Under the pieces are notes generated by a model. It saw only the letters and a list, made by a program, of their open reading frames with translations, ran no database searches and was not told the origin of the DNA. A stretch of 64,000 nucleotides of DNA, taken from Prunella strophiata. Lineage: Eukaryota; Chordata; Aves; Passeriformes; Prunellidae. This document shows positions 61,175-64,000 of this stretch, piece after piece. The stretch covers positions 797,501 to 861,500 of the forward strand of contig JAZBQD010000014.1 in NCBI GenBank assembly GCA_036583965.1. Reading direction: 5' to 3'. Within the stretch, counting starts at the first letter, position 1. Each line of letters opens with the position of its first letter. The position numbers and the translations under genes are program-made.

Positions 61175-62149
61175 GAAAGAAAAGCAGTTCAGCCAACTTC
61201 CCCTTCCTGGCTCGGAGCTGGCAGAGCCCCTTGTCGTGCTGCATCTTCTACCAGTTCTGCCTTTGCTATTTTTCTGGTCCAGAAAGTCTTCCACAAAAGA
61301 GAAAAGCACAAAACAATGTGAAATAAATCCACTTCTATGTACCCAAACAAGCATTGAAATGTGCAGATACCATATGCTTCCCTAGTTTGTTTCCAGCAAA
61401 CCTTCAAATCTTAAAGAATCTGATTATGGAGAGGCTACCTAAGTAATTCCTGTGAATGAAACTTACAGGAACACTGACATTTCCAAACTGTGCCAGATGC
61501 CATACACACACTCCCTAGGTAAATAATAACAGTAATTGATACTTAAAAGTGCTTACCCCATGAGAGGTAGAAAGAAATTGGAGAGATTCTCTTAAAGAAA
61601 AGGTTGGGGACAGCTTCAGTCCTTGGCAACGATACACAGAGCCTCTCTTCCCCCTTTTTCCTGGATAGAAGCCCAAGCCCACCCCCTGCTCCAATTCCCC
61701 TTAACAAAGGACAGAACACAAATGCAGAAGACCATTGTGGGCTGATAATTTTATTTGGTTTCACTTGGAAAGAAAACATTTTAAAGGAACAGAGAAAAAT
61801 AAAGAGGAAAGAAAGTGGGATGTGAGAATGAGGGAAGGGAAACCAAAAGGATAAATGGGAGAAAGATTTGGGGAAGAATAAATTTTATTTCTGTTCTCTA
61901 TGACTTTTATTCAAGATGTGTACAGTAGGTATGGACATTTATAGAACTATTTCACGTGAGTATGAAATTGATATTGCTGCATAAAGGAAGCCAGAACATT
62001 GTAACACAGGGGATGAAGAAGGAATTTCACCAACGTTCGTCTGCTTGGGGAAAAGACAAAATACACCAAAGAATTTCCTTCTGTTGGAGATCAGCCCGAA
62101 GAGATTTTCTGGGCTGGGAACCTGCAGGATGGTTTGCACACCACGAAGG

Positions 62150-62310
62150 TTCTGGCAGCTCCATCAGAGCCTGTTTGCCGCCAGCCCCTTTCCTGCCTGG
62201 AATGCGGCCAGGCTCCGCAGCCCCGGCCAGCCGCGCTCCCCTCCGCAGGTGCGCACGGCAGGGAGGGCAGGCACGGCGTGGGGAACACACCTGCAGCTTC
62301 CCGGGGAGCA
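62150..62310. promoter_or_regulatory. Small secondary CpG-rich patch
   Basis: About 160 bases with many CpG (GCCGCC, GCGGCC, CCGCGC, GTGCGCACGG and GGCACGGCG) inside DNA that is otherwise CpG-poor. It may be a minor or alternative promoter, an enhancer or a remnant. No convincing TATA, start site or paired splice signals were found. Confidence 0.4.
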
Positions 62311-62906
62311 CCTCTGCTCAGCCTCTGCAGGAAAAAAGGGCTCTTTTGGTACAGCATTAGCTGCAGCTAGCCCAGAGACTGAGGATTAGCTGCTGATACT
62401 GGAGTTTCCACTCTCATTGAAACCAGACACCGCTGTATCCATGGGGTTTTCAGAAGAAAAATATACAAAGCAAGCCTGAGTCTTCTATTGATTTTAAGGC
62501 ACGTGCAGCTCAGTGAGAAACAGCAGAATTGTTCCTGATTTAGGTCATAAAAATGCAAGATAAGCCCAGAAGAATCCACAGCAAACGAGAGAAACAAAAG
62601 ACACTGGCTTTTGGTACATGCTACTCCATTCTTTATGCTATGAAAAACAAAAACAAATTTCAAGTACAGAAAATATCTATTTGCTGCTTTAAAAAATATA
62701 TTTATTTGCTGCTTAAAAATTATAGAATATATTTTGCATCATAGCTAAACATGGTCACTATCTATAAAACTGTGCAGGTAAGAGGATTTGAAGACCAACC
62801 ATAGAGGTTCTTCTAGTCCCAAAGTAATTTGTAGTTTGATTGGGAGTTTCTTTTGGGTAGATCTGGTTTTAAAGTATTCTGCTTAAATATGTCATCCTTT
62901 GTTTCA
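62311..62906. other. Unique non-coding stretch
   Basis: AT-rich unique DNA. A short duplication of the phrase TATTTGCTGCTT occurs near 62678-62715. Nothing else is supported. Confidence 0.5.
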
Positions 62907-63135
62907 TAAATATATGTGTATATATAGATGGACACATGAATATATATGTACACGTATATATATGTACATATATATGTGTACATGCATAAATATGTGTGTA
63001 CATGTATATGTGTGCATAAATACATGTATACATGTATATATGTATACATAAATATATGTGTACATAAATATATGTGTGCATAAATATGTGTGTACATGTA
63101 TATATGTGTACATAAATATATGTGTACATGTATTT
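62907..63135. repeat. TATG/TACA-rich microsatellite
   Basis: About 230 bases of alternating purine-pyrimidine sequence built from ATATATGTGTACAT-type units with ACATAAATATATGTGTACAT supermotifs recurring every 20-30 bases. It is self-complementary and prone to cruciform or Z-DNA structure. The Tyr/Ile/His-rich minus open frames across it are artefacts. Confidence 0.95.
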
Positions 63136-64000
63136 AGACCATTTATAGAAGACACTAAGTGAATGTGATTAGTTGTTCTAAATTCAGATTTACTATTTGA
63201 GTAGCAAATCTATGAATAACATAATAACCTCAAAATTTGTGAGGTCTAAACATGCTCAGGACATTCTATGCACTTTACATTAACTAAGAAGCTGGGGTCT
63301 GCTACCCAAAAAATTACCTTTGGACAAACATTCTAATATGTTTGGGTTTGATCCCCCTGCCCAGAAGAAGAGAAAAAAAAAGAATATAAAAGGATTATTA
63401 AAAAACCTCTCCTCATTAGTTGATTCTTTTATTGAAAAGCTTGTGATTAGTTGATTAATATGATATTACAGAAACTAGTAGCAGTTTCTTGAATCATCTT
63501 TCTAAGGAAGGTTGGTTCAGGCAAACGAAGTAAAGCAGACCAGAGAGCTATCCACAATCTGAATGTGAAAAAGAAGGAGGAACTCAGTGTATCTGAAATC
63601 CTCACAGAAAGTGAACTCCAGACTCTGTTCTGAACCAGAGGGAAAAAGTCTGGACTGCTCCTGGCTGAGTCATGCACTCTATCCCAGCTACAGAGCCAAA
63701 GCAGCACAAAGAATTCCCAGAAGTCTCATTTCCATGCAAGAAATGACTCTTGAGAAGAGCTCAGGGATATGGCAGGGAATGTATCAGGTGAGAGTGAGGT
63801 GTCTGTCATGGCATGGCATGGAACTCCACAGAGGCTCCCAGTGACTGTGGACAGATAAAACTGCCTCCAAAGAGCTGTCATGAGTCACTTTGCCCAAGTT
63901 ATAATGAGGGACCGCTCTGTACAGCAGAAAAGTTCAGTGCTGTTACAGAAAGAAAACGCTCAGCTCTTTGCTCATGGTCCTTATGGTGCCTGCATTCCTA
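63136..64000. other. Unique non-coding stretch to the window end
   Basis: No exon, RNA gene or mobile element recognised. Open frames of about 85 residues on both strands lack motifs. A short duplication GGCATGGCATG at 63809-63819 is the only local repeat noted. Confidence 0.5.

Larger units (their letters stand above)
59831..62149. other. Upstream flank of the CpG island, unique DNA
   Basis: CpG density falls from the island shore (59.9-60.25 kb) to background. It contains a 15-base A run at 59844-59858, a 20-bp tandem duplication at 60079-60118, an AP-1-like TGACTCA at 60712-60718 and a 41-base A run at 61128-61168. The 117-residue plus open frame at 60271-60624 has no recognised motif, and I do not call it a gene. 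Confidence 0.5.

Overview
This window looks like non-coding DNA from a bird, most likely a songbird. The evidence is a set of CR1 LINE 3' tails (one ending in the typical ATTCTATGAT signature), an LTR of the common avian ERVL-like type with a matching 5-bp target-site duplication, two further LTRs that I recognise from passerine genomes, low overall repeat content and one vertebrate-type CpG island. I found no convincing protein-coding exon. The longest open frames are by-products of tandem repeats, LTRs or GC-rich promoter DNA.

Layout: 1-26 kb is mostly unique AT-rich DNA with poly-A tracts, a CR1 scrap, a solo LTR (3249-3834), a degenerate array of a 10-bp unit (13704-14181), AAT/ATG microsatellites (16832-16926), a diverged CR1 (about 17500-17620) and a clear CR1 3' end (22399-22706). 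The region at 26.5-30.3 kb is the most unusual. A purine-rich arm and a pyrimidine-rich arm flank a small inverted repeat. Next comes a CR1 split by a minus-strand solo LTR, and then about 130 nearly identical copies of an 18-bp unit that derives from the CR1 itself. The rest of the CR1 3' end follows. 30-58 kb is unique DNA with long poly-A tracts, a third LTR (48441-48842) and a TA-rich microsatellite.

At 58.99-59.83 kb lies a CpG island with GC boxes. On the minus strand it contains a consensus splice donor (exon end 59491) preceded by about 290 bases with no ATG, as expected of a non-coding first exon. A second donor-like site on the plus strand (59069/59070) leaves a divergent transcript possible. 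The simplest reading is that 1-59.49 kb is the first intron of an unidentified minus-strand gene and 59.8-64 kb is its upstream flank. Long A homopolymers greatly outnumber long T homopolymers on the plus strand (22 to 1 at 15 bases or more, counted by eye), which fits minus-strand transcription. The gene cannot be named from this window.

The candidates for something undescribed are the CR1-born 18-bp minisatellite, whose minus-strand RNA would carry about 130 UUCUU motifs, and the 10-bp array, whose units resemble paired TFCP2L1/Grainyhead-type binding sites.
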